Assembly (NCBI GenBank): GCA_009996515.1
Contig: JAACZV010000018.1
Coordinates: 62,001 to 126,000 of the forward strand
Length of the DNA: 64,000 bases
Direction of reading: 5' to 3'
From: Comamonadaceae bacterium
Lineage (GTDB): Bacteria > Pseudomonadota > Gammaproteobacteria > Burkholderiales > Burkholderiaceae_C
Below are positions 53,086 through 62,707 of this stretch, piece after piece (position 1 is the first letter of the stretch; each line of letters begins with the position of its first letter). The notes below the pieces were generated by a model that did no database searches, was not told where the DNA came from, and was given only the letters and a program-made list of their open reading frames with translations. The position numbers and the translations under genes were made by a program.

Positions 53086-53793
53086 ATGACCGACAAGCAT
53101 CTCTCGACCCAGTTCGACGCCGAGCTCAGCGGCATCTCCACCCGCGTGCTGGAAATGGGCGGCCTCGTCGAGGCCCAGGTGGCCCAGGCCGTGCAGGCGC
53201 TGGTGGACTTCAGCGCCGATTCGGCCGACGAAGTGCTGGACAAGGAAAGCCGCGTCAATGCGATGGAAGTGGAGATCGACCATGACCTCTCCAGCATCAT
53301 CGCCCGCCGCCAGCCCACGGCCCGCGACCTGCGCCTGCTGATCGCCATCAGCAAGAGCATCGCCAACCTGGAGCGCGTCGGCGACGAGGCCGCGCGCATC
53401 GCCCGCACCGTGCAGCGCCTGGTCTCCAGCGGCATCTCCAGCCGCATGCGGCTGCCCATGTCCGACCTGGCCTACGAGGCCGAGCTGGCCACCAGCCAGC
53501 TGCGCAAGGCGCTGGACGCGTTCGCGCGCCTGGACGTCGAGCGCGCGCTGGACGTGCTCAAGCATGACGACGAGATCGACAAGGAGTTCGACGGCCTGCT
53601 GCGCAAGCTCATCACCTACATGATGGAAGACCCGCGCACGATCTCCTCCTCCATCGACCTGGTCTTCGTCGCCAAGGCCATCGAACGCGTGGGCGACCAT
53701 GCCAAGAACCTGGCCGAGGTCATCATCTACGTGGTCAAGGGCCAGGACGTCCGGCACAACTCGCCGGAGACGGTCGAGACCATGGTTCGATAG
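53086..53793 (+). CDS. phoU: Phosphate signalling protein PhoU
   Basis: A 235-residue all-helical protein built of two repeats of a three-helix bundle, each with the metal-binding E/D-x-x-x-D pattern (LERVGDEAARIAR; IERVGDHAKNLAE). It restrains PhoR when phosphate is plentiful. GGAGG lies a few bases before the ATG. A dispersed repeat, not a normal short spacer, separates it from phoB. Confidence 0.97.
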   Translation: MTDKHLSTQFDAELSGISTRVLEMGGLVEAQVAQAVQALVDFSADSADEVLDKESRVNAMEVEIDHDLSSIIARRQPTARDLRLLIAISKSIANLERVGDEAARIARTVQRLVSSGISSRMRLPMSDLAYEAELATSQLRKALDAFARLDVERALDVLKHDDEIDKEFDGLLRKLITYMMEDPRTISSSIDLVFVAKAIERVGDHAKNLAEVIIYVVKGQDVRHNSPETVETMVR

Positions 53794-53795
53794 AC

Positions 53796-53887
53796 CACTC
53801 CCCACCGGCATCGCCGGCCCCCTTCAGGGGGCACTGTCGGCGGCCCGGCAAAGCCGGCTGCACGACAGTCACTTGGTAAGGCACTAC
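53796..53887 (+). repeat. Dispersed structured repeat, copy 3, between phoU and phoB
   Basis: Order: CCCCCTTCAGGGGG hairpin; ACTGTCG-GCGG-CCCGGCAAAGCCGG-CTGCA-CGACAGT with core 53844-53857 and an outer 7-bp stem ACTGTCG/CGACAGT; then GGTAAGGCACTAC (53875-53887), identical to copy 2. The outer stem differs in sequence from copies 1 and 2 but still pairs. It lies 19 bases before phoB. Confidence 0.78.
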
Positions 53888-53905
53888 TTTCGAAAGAGCA
53901 CTCTT

Positions 53906-54607
53906 ATGAGTCGAGTTTTGGTTGTGGAGGACGAGTCGGCGATTGCCGAGCTCATCTCCATCAATCTGCGCCATGCTGGCTTCGAGGTCACGCTGGCCGC
54001 CAGCGCGACGGCCGCGCAGTACGAGGTGGACCGCGTGCTGCCCGACCTCGTCGTGCTGGACTGGATGCTGCCTGGCCAGAGCGGTGTGGCCCTGGCCCGC
54101 CAGTGGCGAGGCACCGCCCGCACCAAGGAACTGCCCATCATCATGCTGACGGCGCGCGCCGAGGAGGGCGACAAGATCGCCGGCCTGGACGCGGGCGCGG
54201 ACGACTACATCACCAAGCCCTTCTCCACGAACGAGCTGCTGGCCCGCATTCGCGCCGTGCTGCGCCGTAAGGCGCCCGAGGCGCTGGACAGCGCGGTGGA
54301 GGTGGGCCCGCTGCTGCTGGACCCCGGCACGCGCCGGGTCAGCCGCGACGGTACCGAGGTCAAGCTGGGCCCCACCGAGTTCCGCCTGCTGCATTTCCTG
54401 ATGACGCACCCCGAGCGCGTGCACAGCCGCTCGCAGCTGCTGGACCGCGTCTGGGGCGACCATGTGTTCATCGAGGAGCGCACCATCGACGTCCACGTCA
54501 AGCGCCTGCGCGAGGCGCTGGAGCGCGTGCAGTGCGCGCGCATGATCGAGACCGTGCGCGGCGCCGGCTACCGGCTGACCCAGCACAGCAGCGCGCTGTC
54601 CGCCTGA
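53906..54607 (+). CDS. phoB: Phosphate regulon response regulator PhoB
   Basis: A 233-residue OmpR-type regulator: receiver with VVEDE and phospho-acceptor D52 (VVLDWMLPGQSG), K in ITKPFS, then a winged HTH (LGPTEFRLLHFLMTHPERVH, TIDVHVKRLREAL). It activates the Pho box found before pstS. The spacer to phoU is filled by a repeat, so phoBR may be partly uncoupled from pst transcription. Confidence 0.97.
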   Translation: MSRVLVVEDESAIAELISINLRHAGFEVTLAASATAAQYEVDRVLPDLVVLDWMLPGQSGVALARQWRGTARTKELPIIMLTARAEEGDKIAGLDAGADDYITKPFSTNELLARIRAVLRRKAPEALDSAVEVGPLLLDPGTRRVSRDGTEVKLGPTEFRLLHFLMTHPERVHSRSQLLDRVWGDHVFIEERTIDVHVKRLREALERVQCARMIETVRGAGYRLTQHSSALSA

Positions 54608-54623
54608 ACCCGCGCCCGGCCTC

Positions 54624-55991
54624 ATGACCTGGTTGCTGTCTCGACTGCTGCTGGCCCTGGGGGCTGCGCTGTTCGGGTTCGTCGTGGGCGCCATTGCGCA
54701 TTCGGCCACCGGCATCGAGAGCCTGAGCCTGGGCCTCGGCGTGGTCTGCGGCGTGCTGCTGGTGCTGGTGGTTGATGCCGTGCGCGGCAACCGCCTGCTG
54801 AACTGGCTGCGCGGCAACCAGATGGACAACGCGCCGCGCGACACCGGGCTGTGGGGCGAGCTGGGCTACCGGGTCGAGCGCGCCATGCGCGACCGCGACC
54901 GCGCCGTGGCGCGCGGCCGGCTGGAACTGGAGCAGTTCCTGTCCGCCATCGAGGCCTCGCCCAACGGCGTGCTGATGCTGGATTCGCACGAGCAGATCGT
55001 CTGGTGCAACCGCGTCGCGGCGGACCATTTCGCGCTGGACCCGCAGCGTGACCTGCGCCAGCGCATCACCAATCTCGTGCGCGCGCCGGCCTTCGTCGCC
55101 TACCTGCAGGCCGGCAGTTATGCCGAGCCGCTGGTGCTGGGCAACGGGCGCGGCCCCGGCACGCTGTCCATCATCGTGCGCGAGTACGGCGAGGGCATGC
55201 GCCTGGTGCTGTCGCTGGACATCACCGAGCGCGTGCGCAACGAGGCGATGCGGCGCGATTTCGTCGCCAACGTGTCCCACGAGATCCGCACGCCGCTGAC
55301 GGTGCTGGCCGGCTTCATCGAGACCATGCACACGCTGCCGCTGACGGCGGTGGAGCGCGAACGCGTCACCGTGCTGATGGCGCAGCAGACCGAACGCATG
55401 CAGACGCTGGTGGCCGACCTGCTGGCGCTGTCGCAGCTGGAAGGCAGTCCGCGCCCGGCGCCGGACCGCTGGGTGGGGCTGGACGGCCTGCTGCGCCGCG
55501 TCGCGGCCGACGCCGAGGCCTTGTCGGCGGGGCGCCACCGCCTGCATCTGGCACCCGGCACCGGCGCCGAACTGGCGGGCATCGAGAGCGAGCTGTTGAG
55601 CGCCATCGCCAACCTCGTCACCAATGCGGTGCGCTACACACCGGACGGCGGCGAGGTCGAGGTGGCCTGGCGGCTGCTGGACGACGGCAGTGGCGAGCTG
55701 ACCGTCGTCGACACGGGCCCGGGCATTGCGCGTGAGCACATCCCGCGCCTGACCGAGCGCTTCTACCGCGTCGACGGCAGCCGTTCGCGCGAGACCGGTG
55801 GCACCGGGCTGGGCCTGTCCATCGTCAAGCACGTCATGCAGCGCCATGGCGGCGAGCTGATGATCCAGAGCGAGGTCGGCAAGGGCTCGCGGTTCCGCCT
55901 CGTCTTCCCGGCCGCGCGTGTGCGCCAGGCCAGCGATTCGGCGCTGGGCGACGAGGCCGCCTTCAAGCCGGCCGCGTTGTCAGATCACTGA
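54624..55991 (+). CDS. phoR: Phosphate regulon sensor histidine kinase PhoR
   Basis: A 455-residue kinase with two N-terminal membrane helices (about 5-25 and 32-50), a short linker with a PAS domain (about 100-200), then HisKA with NVSHEIRTPLT (H219) and HATPase with NLVTNAVRYTP, DTGPGI and GTGLGLSI. It has no real periplasmic domain, so it senses through PstSCAB-PhoU. The last 7 bases overlap the convergent gene at 55985. Confidence 0.97.
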   Translation: MTWLLSRLLLALGAALFGFVVGAIAHSATGIESLSLGLGVVCGVLLVLVVDAVRGNRLLNWLRGNQMDNAPRDTGLWGELGYRVERAMRDRDRAVARGRLELEQFLSAIEASPNGVLMLDSHEQIVWCNRVAADHFALDPQRDLRQRITNLVRAPAFVAYLQAGSYAEPLVLGNGRGPGTLSIIVREYGEGMRLVLSLDITERVRNEAMRRDFVANVSHEIRTPLTVLAGFIETMHTLPLTAVERERVTVLMAQQTERMQTLVADLLALSQLEGSPRPAPDRWVGLDGLLRRVAADAEALSAGRHRLHLAPGTGAELAGIESELLSAIANLVTNAVRYTPDGGEVEVAWRLLDDGSGELTVVDTGPGIAREHIPRLTERFYRVDGSRSRETGGTGLGLSIVKHVMQRHGGELMIQSEVGKGSRFRLVFPAARVRQASDSALGDEAAFKPAALSDH

Positions 55992-57625
55992 CGTTGGAGC
56001 AGCACGAGGCCGGCACCGCCACTGCGGTCCGTCGGCCGCTTCACCTGGGCGACGACGCGCCATCCCGCCGGCGTCGGCTGGCCGGCGCTGATGACGGCGT
56101 GGCTGCAGACCGAGGCGTTCAGCGCGCCCAGGCCCCGTACCCACCAGCCGCCATGCCATTCCAGCGCGGCCAGCGTCGCGAGGCTCTGCCCGGGCGCGGC
56201 CAGGCAGTTGGCATCCGCCGGCATGTAGGGCTTCAGCCGCGCCACCAGCGGCGCCAGGCTGCGCGCATAGTCCAGCGGCGGCAGCAGCAGGCTCATGACC
56301 AGCAGCCAGCCCAGCGCCACGCCGCCGGCCGGCAGCGCCAGGCTCTTCCACAGCGCATGCCGGTGCCGCGCCGTGCGCCAGCGCACCAGGGCCAGCCAGG
56401 CCAGCGTCGCCGCGATGGCGAACAGCAGCGCGACCAGGCTGAACTCGGGCTCGAAGCCTTCGGCCAGCCGGCGCAGATTGGCCAGCGGGCGCGGCGGCCA
56501 GCCGGTGTGCATGGACAGGTAGTAGAGCCAGAAGAACAGTGCCGCGGCGCTGAAGAAGAACACCGAGAACCAGTCCACGGCGGCCGAGAAGCCGCGCGAG
56601 AGCGTCGGCAGCGCGAAGGCGGCCAGGATGGCCAGCGACGGCAGGGCCAGCAGCAGCGCGCGCTCCGAGCCGTCCATGGTGATACAGGCGGCCAGCGGCA
56701 CCAGCAGCGCGATCGCGGGCACCGTGATGTGGCGGCGCAGGCCGTGGCGGCGCCAGCGCCACAGCGTCCACAGCGCCAGCGGCCCGGCGGGCCAGCAGAA
56801 CCAGGCCAGCAGGCTCAGCAGCGAGCCGAGCTGCAGGCCCGGCCGCATGCGCCAGGCCCAGCCGTCGAAGGCCCAGGCCGCCAGCACGGCCAGCGTCAGC
56901 GCACCCAGCAGCCAGACGCGCTGCGCCTTCGCCTCGGCATAGCTGGAGCGGTGGTTGAGCAGCACGCCCAGCAGGCCCAGCGCGCAGGCCACCGTGGGGG
57001 CACCACTGGCGGCCAGCACCGGCAGCGCGATGAGGACGGCGGCGCGCGCGCGCGCGGGCCTGAAGGGTGCCGCCGCCAGGCCGTAGAGGTAGACGGACAC
57101 GGCCAGCAGCTGCAGCAGCTCCGGCGTCGTCTCGTGGCCCAGCTGCAGCAGGCCCAGCGAGGCCATCAGTGCCAACAGCGCGCCATCGGCCAGCGCGCGG
57201 GCGTAGTCCACCGCCTGCGCCTCGCCGCCGAAGGCGAAGGCCACCGGCTGGGCGGCCTCGGTGCGGGCCAGGTGGAAGCAGGTGTACCAGACGGCCACGA
57301 GCACGCCCACCAGCACCAGCGCATAGGGCAGGCGGGCCGCGACGGGCTCGTCGAGAAAAGGCAGGGCCTTGATGGCCAGCGCACCCAGCCAGTAGGGCAG
57401 GGGGCCGCCCTCGGCGGGGATGCCCGCGATGGCGGGCTGCCACCAGGGGGCGCGGCCGTCGGCGATGCTGGCCATGAAGCCGAAGGCCGTCAGGTCGGCA
57501 TTGCGCCAGGGGTCGCGGCCGAAGAGGCCGGGCAGCACATAGGCCGCGCACAGCAGGATGAGCGCCAGGCGCGGCAGGCGCTCGACGCCGCGCTCGGCGA
57601 CGATAGCGGGAGTGGGGAGGTTCAC
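55985..57625 (-). CDS. Multi-pass membrane protein, probable GT-C glycosyltransferase
   Basis: A 546-residue protein with roughly 11-13 hydrophobic helices. FGRDPWRNADLTAFGFMASI after the first helix and a loop with GGPLPYWLGA recall the ArnT/PMT (GT-C) fold, in which an acidic residue in the first periplasmic loop is catalytic; here the D of GRDPWRNAD would be the candidate. A soluble C-terminal portion (about 470-546) ends it. It probably uses a polyprenyl-linked sugar. It is convergent with phoR and downstream of rpmE2, past a terminator. Confidence 0.65.
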   Translation of the reverse strand: MNLPTPAIVAERGVERLPRLALILLCAAYVLPGLFGRDPWRNADLTAFGFMASIADGRAPWWQPAIAGIPAEGGPLPYWLGALAIKALPFLDEPVAARLPYALVLVGVLVAVWYTCFHLARTEAAQPVAFAFGGEAQAVDYARALADGALLALMASLGLLQLGHETTPELLQLLAVSVYLYGLAAAPFRPARARAAVLIALPVLAASGAPTVACALGLLGVLLNHRSSYAEAKAQRVWLLGALTLAVLAAWAFDGWAWRMRPGLQLGSLLSLLAWFCWPAGPLALWTLWRWRRHGLRRHITVPAIALLVPLAACITMDGSERALLLALPSLAILAAFALPTLSRGFSAAVDWFSVFFFSAAALFFWLYYLSMHTGWPPRPLANLRRLAEGFEPEFSLVALLFAIAATLAWLALVRWRTARHRHALWKSLALPAGGVALGWLLVMSLLLPPLDYARSLAPLVARLKPYMPADANCLAAPGQSLATLAALEWHGGWWVRGLGALNASVCSHAVISAGQPTPAGWRVVAQVKRPTDRSGGAGLVLLQRQ

Positions 57626-57700
57626 GCGCTGGGGGATTCTTGAAGTGGCGGGATCATGCCGCAGAAATGGCAGCGGCCACCCCGAGCTGCGGAAATGACA

Positions 57701-57722
57701 AAGGGCAGCCGAGGCTGCCCTT
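57701..57722 (-). terminator. Intrinsic terminator after rpmE2
   Basis: A perfect 10-bp inverted repeat (AAGGGCAGCC / GGCTGCCCTT) with a 2-base centre lies 34 bases after the rpmE2 stop. On the minus strand it is followed by TGTCATTTCC, a modest U-rich tail; the plus-strand tail TGCTTTC is similar. Confidence 0.75.
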
Positions 57723-57756
57723 GCTTTCGGAAGCGGCGCGAGACCGCCTCGACGAA

Positions 57757-58008
57757 TTACTTCTTGAGGTGAGCGAACTTGTTGCGGAACTTCTCGACGC
57801 GGCCGCCCAGGTTGTCCACGCTCTTCTGCGTGCCCGTGTAGAAGGGGTGCGATTCGCTGGTGGTTTCCAGCTTCACCAGCGGCAGGGTCTTGCCGTCGAG
57901 CTCAATCGTTTCCTTGGTCTGGACGGTGGAGCGCGTCACGAACTGGAAACCGTTGGACAGGTCGACGAAGACGACGTCGCGGTAGTTGGGGTGAATGCCT
58001 TCTTTCAT
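57757..58008 (-). CDS. rpmE2: 50S ribosomal protein L31 type B
   Basis: An 83-residue L31 with [20 protein letters not shown] and [15 protein letters not shown]. The zinc-binding cysteines of type A L31 are absent, making it the zinc-free form. In many bacteria this form is induced by zinc starvation; here no type A gene is in view and no Zur site is obvious. ATG 58008 is preceded by GAGAGG; the ORF opening at 58047 is unneeded. A TACAAT box on the minus strand lies at 58107-58102. Confidence 0.96.
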   Translation of the reverse strand: MKEGIHPNYRDVVFVDLSNGFQFVTRSTVQTKETIELDGKTLPLVKLETTSESHPFYTGTQKSVDNLGGRVEKFRNKFAHLKK

Positions 58009-58147
58009 GGGAACCTCTCGGCTAGGTTGGGAGCCACGCCGCACCACCGGTTTGAGCCGGGGCGACGCACTTTCCAGGGTGTCTGGGGCGGAAAACCTGC
58101 GATTGTAGCGGGCTTCCCAGCGGTTTGGCTAGTTTTGGGTGTGAGGC

Positions 58148-59413
58148 TTACCCGCCGCGCCGCATCATGTCGAAGAAGTCCAGGTTGTTCTTCGACGCCT
58201 TCATCTTGTCGAGGATGAACTCCATCGCCTCGATCTCGTCCATGTTGTAGAGGAGCTTGCGCAGGATCCAGCTCTTTTGCAGGATCTCGGGCTTGAGCAG
58301 CAGCTCTTCGCGGCGGGTGCCGGACTTGTTGATCAGGATGGACGGGTAGACGCGCTTCTCGGCCATGCGGCGATCCAGGTGGATCTCGCAGTTGCCGGTG
58401 CCCTTGAACTCCTCGTAGATGACTTCGTCCATCTTCGAACCGGTGTCGATCAGCGCCGTGCCGATGATGGTCAGCGAGCCGCCTTCCTCGATGTTGCGCG
58501 CCGCGCCGAAGAAGCGCTTGGGGCGCTGCAGCGCGTTGGCGTCCACGCCGCCGGTCAGCACCTTGCCGGAACTGGGCAGCACGTTGTTGTAGGCGCGGGC
58601 CAGGCGGGTGATCGAGTCCAGCAGGATGATCACGTCCTTCTTCAGCTCCACCAGACGCTTGGCGCGCTCGATGACCATCTCGGCCACCTGCACGTGGCGG
58701 GCGGCGGGTTCGTCGAACGTGGAGCTGATGACCTCGCCGCGCACGGTGCGCAGCATCTCGGTGACTTCCTCGGGGCGCTCATCGACCAGAAGCACGATGA
58801 GGTGGCAGTCCGGATGGTTGGCCACCAGCGCATGCGCCAGGCTCTTCATCATCTCGGTCTTGCCGGTCTTGGGCTGCGACACGATCAGCGCGCGCTGGCC
58901 TTTGCCGATGGGGGCGATCAGGTCGATGATGCGACCGGTGATGTTCTCCTCGCCCTTGAAGCCTTCACGCTCGAGCTTGAACTGCTCCTTGGGGAACAAG
59001 GGCGTCAGGTTCTCGAACATGATCTTGTTCTTGCTCTCCTCCGGCGTCTGGTTGTTGACGCGGTCGACCTTCACGAGAGCAAAGTAGCGTTCGCCGTCCT
59101 TGGGCACGCGCACCTCGCCTTCCACCAGGTCGCCGGTGTGCAGGTTGAAGCGGCGGATCTGGCTGGGCGACAGATAGATGTCGTCCGTGGAGGCCATGTA
59201 GCTGGCCTCGATCGAGCGCAGGAAGCCGAAGCCGTCGGGCAGGACTTCGAGCACGCCATCGCCGAAGACCTGCTCGCCGGCCTTGGCGCGCTTCTTCATG
59301 ATGGCGAACATCAGCTCCTGCTTGCGCAGGCGGGTGACGTTGTCGATCTCCAGTTCCTCGCCCATCTGGATGAGGGCGGAGACGTGGAGGGCTTTGAGTT
59401 CGGAAAGATGCAT
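58148..59413 (-). CDS. rho: Transcription termination factor Rho
   Basis: A 421-residue hexameric RNA helicase. The N-terminal domain ([20 protein letters not shown]) and the cold-shock-like RNA fold ([20 protein letters not shown]) precede the ATPase with [10 protein letters not shown] (P-loop), the Q-loop area and [18 protein letters not shown] 59413 gives the canonical start; the frame is open upstream to 59650 but reads as leader. The 255-base space up to trxA probably carries rho's own regulatory leader, although I see no specific element. Confidence 0.97.
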   Translation of the reverse strand: MHLSELKALHVSALIQMGEELEIDNVTRLRKQELMFAIMKKRAKAGEQVFGDGVLEVLPDGFGFLRSIEASYMASTDDIYLSPSQIRRFNLHTGDLVEGEVRVPKDGERYFALVKVDRVNNQTPEESKNKIMFENLTPLFPKEQFKLEREGFKGEENITGRIIDLIAPIGKGQRALIVSQPKTGKTEMMKSLAHALVANHPDCHLIVLLVDERPEEVTEMLRTVRGEVISSTFDEPAARHVQVAEMVIERAKRLVELKKDVIILLDSITRLARAYNNVLPSSGKVLTGGVDANALQRPKRFFGAARNIEEGGSLTIIGTALIDTGSKMDEVIYEEFKGTGNCEIHLDRRMAEKRVYPSILINKSGTRREELLLKPEILQKSWILRKLLYNMDEIEAMEFILDKMKASKNNLDFFDMMRRGG

Positions 59414-59668
59414 GGGTGAACACCCGTCAGGGGCCGCAGCGCCAGCCAAGGCGCTTGCGGCGGTATCACGGCCGCCCCGGAACAGGACCGAACAGCTGCC
59501 GTTCAAATGGCGAACGGCGCGGATTCGACAACTCAGTGGTGGGAGGGGGAGCCGAGTCCACGCTGGCTGGGAGCCCGATTCATGATCAGTGCGCCCGGGG
59601 CGTGTTGGCTTTGGCTGCTGCAGTGACCGCGCGGAGAGCGCCGTGAACACTGCAGCAGTTGGACACGA

Positions 59669-59998
59669 TTATAGATTCGCGTCGAGGAAGGCGGTCAACT
59701 GGGCTTTGGACAGGGCGCCGACCTTGGTGGCGGCGAGCTGGCCGTCCTTGAACAGCATCAGCGTCGGGATGCCGCGGATGCCGAACTTGGCGGGCACCTC
59801 GCGGTTCTCGTCCACGTTCATCTTGGCGATCTGCAGCTTGTCGCCGTAGCCGGTGGCGACCTCGTCCAGGATGGGCGCGATCATCTTGCAGGGGCCGCAC
59901 CATTCGGCCCAGTAGTCCACCAGCACCGGCTTGCCGGACTGGATCACGTCGGCGTCGAAGGACGCGTCGGAAACATGCTTGATCAATTCGCTGCTCAT
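59669..59998 (-). CDS. trxA: Thioredoxin
   Basis: A 109-residue disulfide reductant with the active site [13 protein letters not shown] and the cis-Pro segment [16 protein letters not shown] 59998 ([10 protein letters not shown]) is the family start, and the upstream extension to 60067 is not. The trxA-rho order is conserved from E. coli. It is divergent from the AddB-like gene. Confidence 0.97.
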   Translation of the reverse strand: MSSELIKHVSDASFDADVIQSGKPVLVDYWAEWCGPCKMIAPILDEVATGYGDKLQIAKMNVDENREVPAKFGIRGIPTLMLFKDGQLAATKVGALSKAQLTAFLDANL

Positions 59999-60142
59999 GG
60001 GAGGGTTCCTTGGCCTCAATGGGTAGGCGGCCGCCGCGGAAGGGGGCGTCCTAATAGGCAAAATCATTGTGACATAGCAGTTTTGCCCGGACGGTCACGA
60101 GGGTGACCAAAGTATCGAAAGACATGGGGCGGGAGGCCCGAA

Positions 60143-62707
60143 TTGCAACTCATCAAGCTGGGCCTGGTGCCCGGAGAAGACATGGCGGCCTTCTGGCGCC
60201 GCGTCGCCGGCAGCTGTGCCGACTGGCTGGCCGGCCAGGGCGCGCCGCTGCGCGACGCGGTGCTGCTGCTGCCGTTCGCGCAGCAGCTGGCGCCGGCGCG
60301 GCGCGCCTTCCTGGCACGCGGCGGCTGGATGCCTCGCATCACAACCAGCCACAGCCTGGCCTCGGCACTGGGCCCGACGACCTTGGCCGCGCCGGACCAG
60401 CTCACCGGTGATGCCGCCATCGACGCCTTCACGGCCGACCGGCTGCTGGCCGGGCAGAGCTGGGTGCAGCCGCTCAAGCGCGGCAACCCGCGCGACTACC
60501 GCGTCGCGCTGGCCCGCCTCGTGGACACCGCGCAGGCGCTGGCTCGCGCCGCGGCCCAGGTGTCGCCCGAAGCCCGCCCCGCCTTTTTCGATGCCGCGCG
60601 CCAGCGCCTGGCCCAGCTGGATGCCGGCCCGGGGCTGATGGAGCGGGCGCTGGCCCAGGTCGCGCTGGCCTGGGTGGCCTCCGACGAGCGCCGCCCCGCC
60701 ACCGACACGCTGTTCGCGCTGCGCCCCAGCGCCTGGATCTGGCTGCGCGCCGGCGGCCCGGATCCGCTGGCCCAGGCGCTGCTGGCCGGCGATGTGCCGG
60801 CGCTGTGCCTGGACGCCGACCTGGACCTCGACCAGGCCTGGGCCGGCTTCACGCCCACGGCGCGCGTGGAGGAGGCCGTCGCCCCCGACTTCGAGACGCT
60901 GGCCGAGCAGACCGCCACGGCCGTCATCCAGCATCTCAACGCCGGCCGCCGGCCGGTGGCGCTGCTGGCCCAGGACCGCGTCGTCATCCGCCGCGTGCGT
61001 GCGCTGCTGGCCCGCCAGGGCGTGCCCATGCACGACGAGACCGGCTGGACGCTGGCGACGACGCCGGCCGCGGCCGCGCTGATGGCGCTGCTGCGTGCGG
61101 CCCTGGCCGGCGGTGCGCTGGACGACTGGCTGGCCTGGATGAAGTCGGCCCTTGCCCCTGACTGGGACGTCGCGGCTCTGGAGGCGCGCTGCCGCCGCTA
61201 CGGCTGGCGCCAGGCGGCCCAGCTCGATGCCGCCGCGCTGCCGCCGGCCCTGGGCGCGAGCTGGCAACGCGCGCGCCGCCAGCTCGAGCCGCTGGCGGGC
61301 GGCGCCCGCTCGCTGGCTGGCTGGCTGGTGGCCCTGGGCCAGGCGCTGAACGGCCTGGCCCCGTTGGCAGAGGTCGAAGGCGGCGAGGCGCTGCTGGAGG
61401 CGTTGTGGATCTCGCGCAATCCCTGGGCGGGCAGCGCGCACGAGGCGGCGCTGGCGCAGACGCGACTGGGGCCTGCAGAGTTCCTGGCCTGGGTCAACGA
61501 CACGCTGGAGGCCGCGCAGTTCAAGTCCGGCGAGGAGCCGGGCGCGGCGGAGGTCGCCATCACGCCGCTGGCCCGCGCCATGCTGCGGCCGCTGGGCGCC
61601 GTCGTGCTGCCGGGCGCCGACGCGGCCACGCTGGGGCCGGTCAACCCGCAGGCGGGCCTGCTGTCCGATGCCGATGTGGCGGCCCTGGGCCTGCCCAGCC
61701 TGCAGGAGCGCCGCGAGGCCGAGGCCCAGGGCTTTGCGCAGTTGCTGCGCGCGCCGGTGCTGACGCTGCTGCGCTGCGGCTTTGCCGCGGCCGAGCCGCT
61801 GCCGCCCAGCCCGCTGCTGGAGCGCCTGGCCGGTGCCGCAGCCCAGGCCGGCCTGGCCCTGTCGCCCTGGGTCGACGAGCGCGAGCCCGTCGCCGTGCCG
61901 CCTGAGCCGCGGGCCCGTGCCGCCGCCGACGCCGGCGGCCGCCTGCCGGCGGCGTTGAGTGCCAGCGCCATCGACGCGCTGCGCAACTGCCCCTACCAGT
62001 TCTTCAGCCGCGTGCTGCTGGGTCTGCGCGAGGCCGACGAACTGGAGCAGGAGGCCACCAAGCGCGACTACGGCACCTGGCTGCATGCGGTGCTGAAGCG
62101 CTTCCACGAGGCGCGCGACGGGGGGGACGACGACGCGGTGCTGCGCGCCGCCGCTGCAGCCGAACTCGCGCTGCTGGACGCCGCCGACTTCCTGCCCTTC
62201 TCGGCCGCCTTCGAGCGGCTGCGCCCGCTCTACCTGGCCTGGCTGGCCGACACCGAGGCGGGCGGGCAGCGCTATGCCGAGGGCGAAGTGGACCGGGACT
62301 GCCGTCCCTTCGCCGCGCCGCTGGACGCGCTGGTCATCAAGGGGCGCATCGACCGCATCGACGACTCGCCCGCGGGCCCCTGGCTGCTGGACTACAAGAC
62401 CGGCGACGCCAAGGCGCTGAAGGACAAGGTGGCGGCCAGGCTGGAGGACACCCAGCTCGCCACCTACGCGCTGCTCAGCGGCGCGGCACCGGGGCTGCGC
62501 GCGGCCTATCTGGTGCTGGACGATGGCAAGGGCATTGCGCTGCTGCCGCACGAGGACGTCAGCGCCACGGCGCTGGCCTTGCGCGACGGGCTGCAGGCCG
62601 ACCTGACCGCCCTGCGCGCAGGCGCCCCGTTGCCCGCGCTGGGTGAAGGCAGGGTCTGTGACTACTGCGAAGCTCGCGGCCTGTGCCGCAAGGATGATTG
62701 GACATGA
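60143..62707 (+). CDS. AddB-like PD-(D/E)xK nuclease subunit with Fe-S cluster
   Basis: An 854-residue protein. The first ~560 residues are a divergent, inactivated helicase-like region with LLLPFAQQLAPARRAFLARG and no Walker A motif. The C-terminal ~240 residues hold a RecB-type nuclease with IKGRIDRID and WLLDYKTG. Four cysteines (LRNCPYQFF, then CDYCEARGLC near the end) match the 4Fe-4S arrangement of AddB. TTG 60143 has GGGAGG 6 bases before it. The stop overlaps the UvrD-like gene (ATGA). The pair should form an AddAB-type double-strand-break resection enzyme in place of RecBCD. Confidence 0.85.
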   Translation: MQLIKLGLVPGEDMAAFWRRVAGSCADWLAGQGAPLRDAVLLLPFAQQLAPARRAFLARGGWMPRITTSHSLASALGPTTLAAPDQLTGDAAIDAFTADRLLAGQSWVQPLKRGNPRDYRVALARLVDTAQALARAAAQVSPEARPAFFDAARQRLAQLDAGPGLMERALAQVALAWVASDERRPATDTLFALRPSAWIWLRAGGPDPLAQALLAGDVPALCLDADLDLDQAWAGFTPTARVEEAVAPDFETLAEQTATAVIQHLNAGRRPVALLAQDRVVIRRVRALLARQGVPMHDETGWTLATTPAAAALMALLRAALAGGALDDWLAWMKSALAPDWDVAALEARCRRYGWRQAAQLDAAALPPALGASWQRARRQLEPLAGGARSLAGWLVALGQALNGLAPLAEVEGGEALLEALWISRNPWAGSAHEAALAQTRLGPAEFLAWVNDTLEAAQFKSGEEPGAAEVAITPLARAMLRPLGAVVLPGADAATLGPVNPQAGLLSDADVAALGLPSLQERREAEAQGFAQLLRAPVLTLLRCGFAAAEPLPPSPLLERLAGAAAQAGLALSPWVDEREPVAVPPEPRARAAADAGGRLPAALSASAIDALRNCPYQFFSRVLLGLREADELEQEATKRDYGTWLHAVLKRFHEARDGGDDDAVLRAAAAAELALLDAADFLPFSAAFERLRPLYLAWLADTEAGGQRYAEGEVDRDCRPFAAPLDALVIKGRIDRIDDSPAGPWLLDYKTGDAKALKDKVAARLEDTQLATYALLSGAAPGLRAAYLVLDDGKGIALLPHEDVSATALALRDGLQADLTALRAGAPLPALGEGRVCDYCEARGLCRKDDWT

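Noticed and set aside
60095-62551. An 818-codon minus-strand frame opposite the AddB-like gene
   Set aside because: Arg/Gln/Gly-rich shadow; the plus strand carries nuclease and Fe-S motifs.
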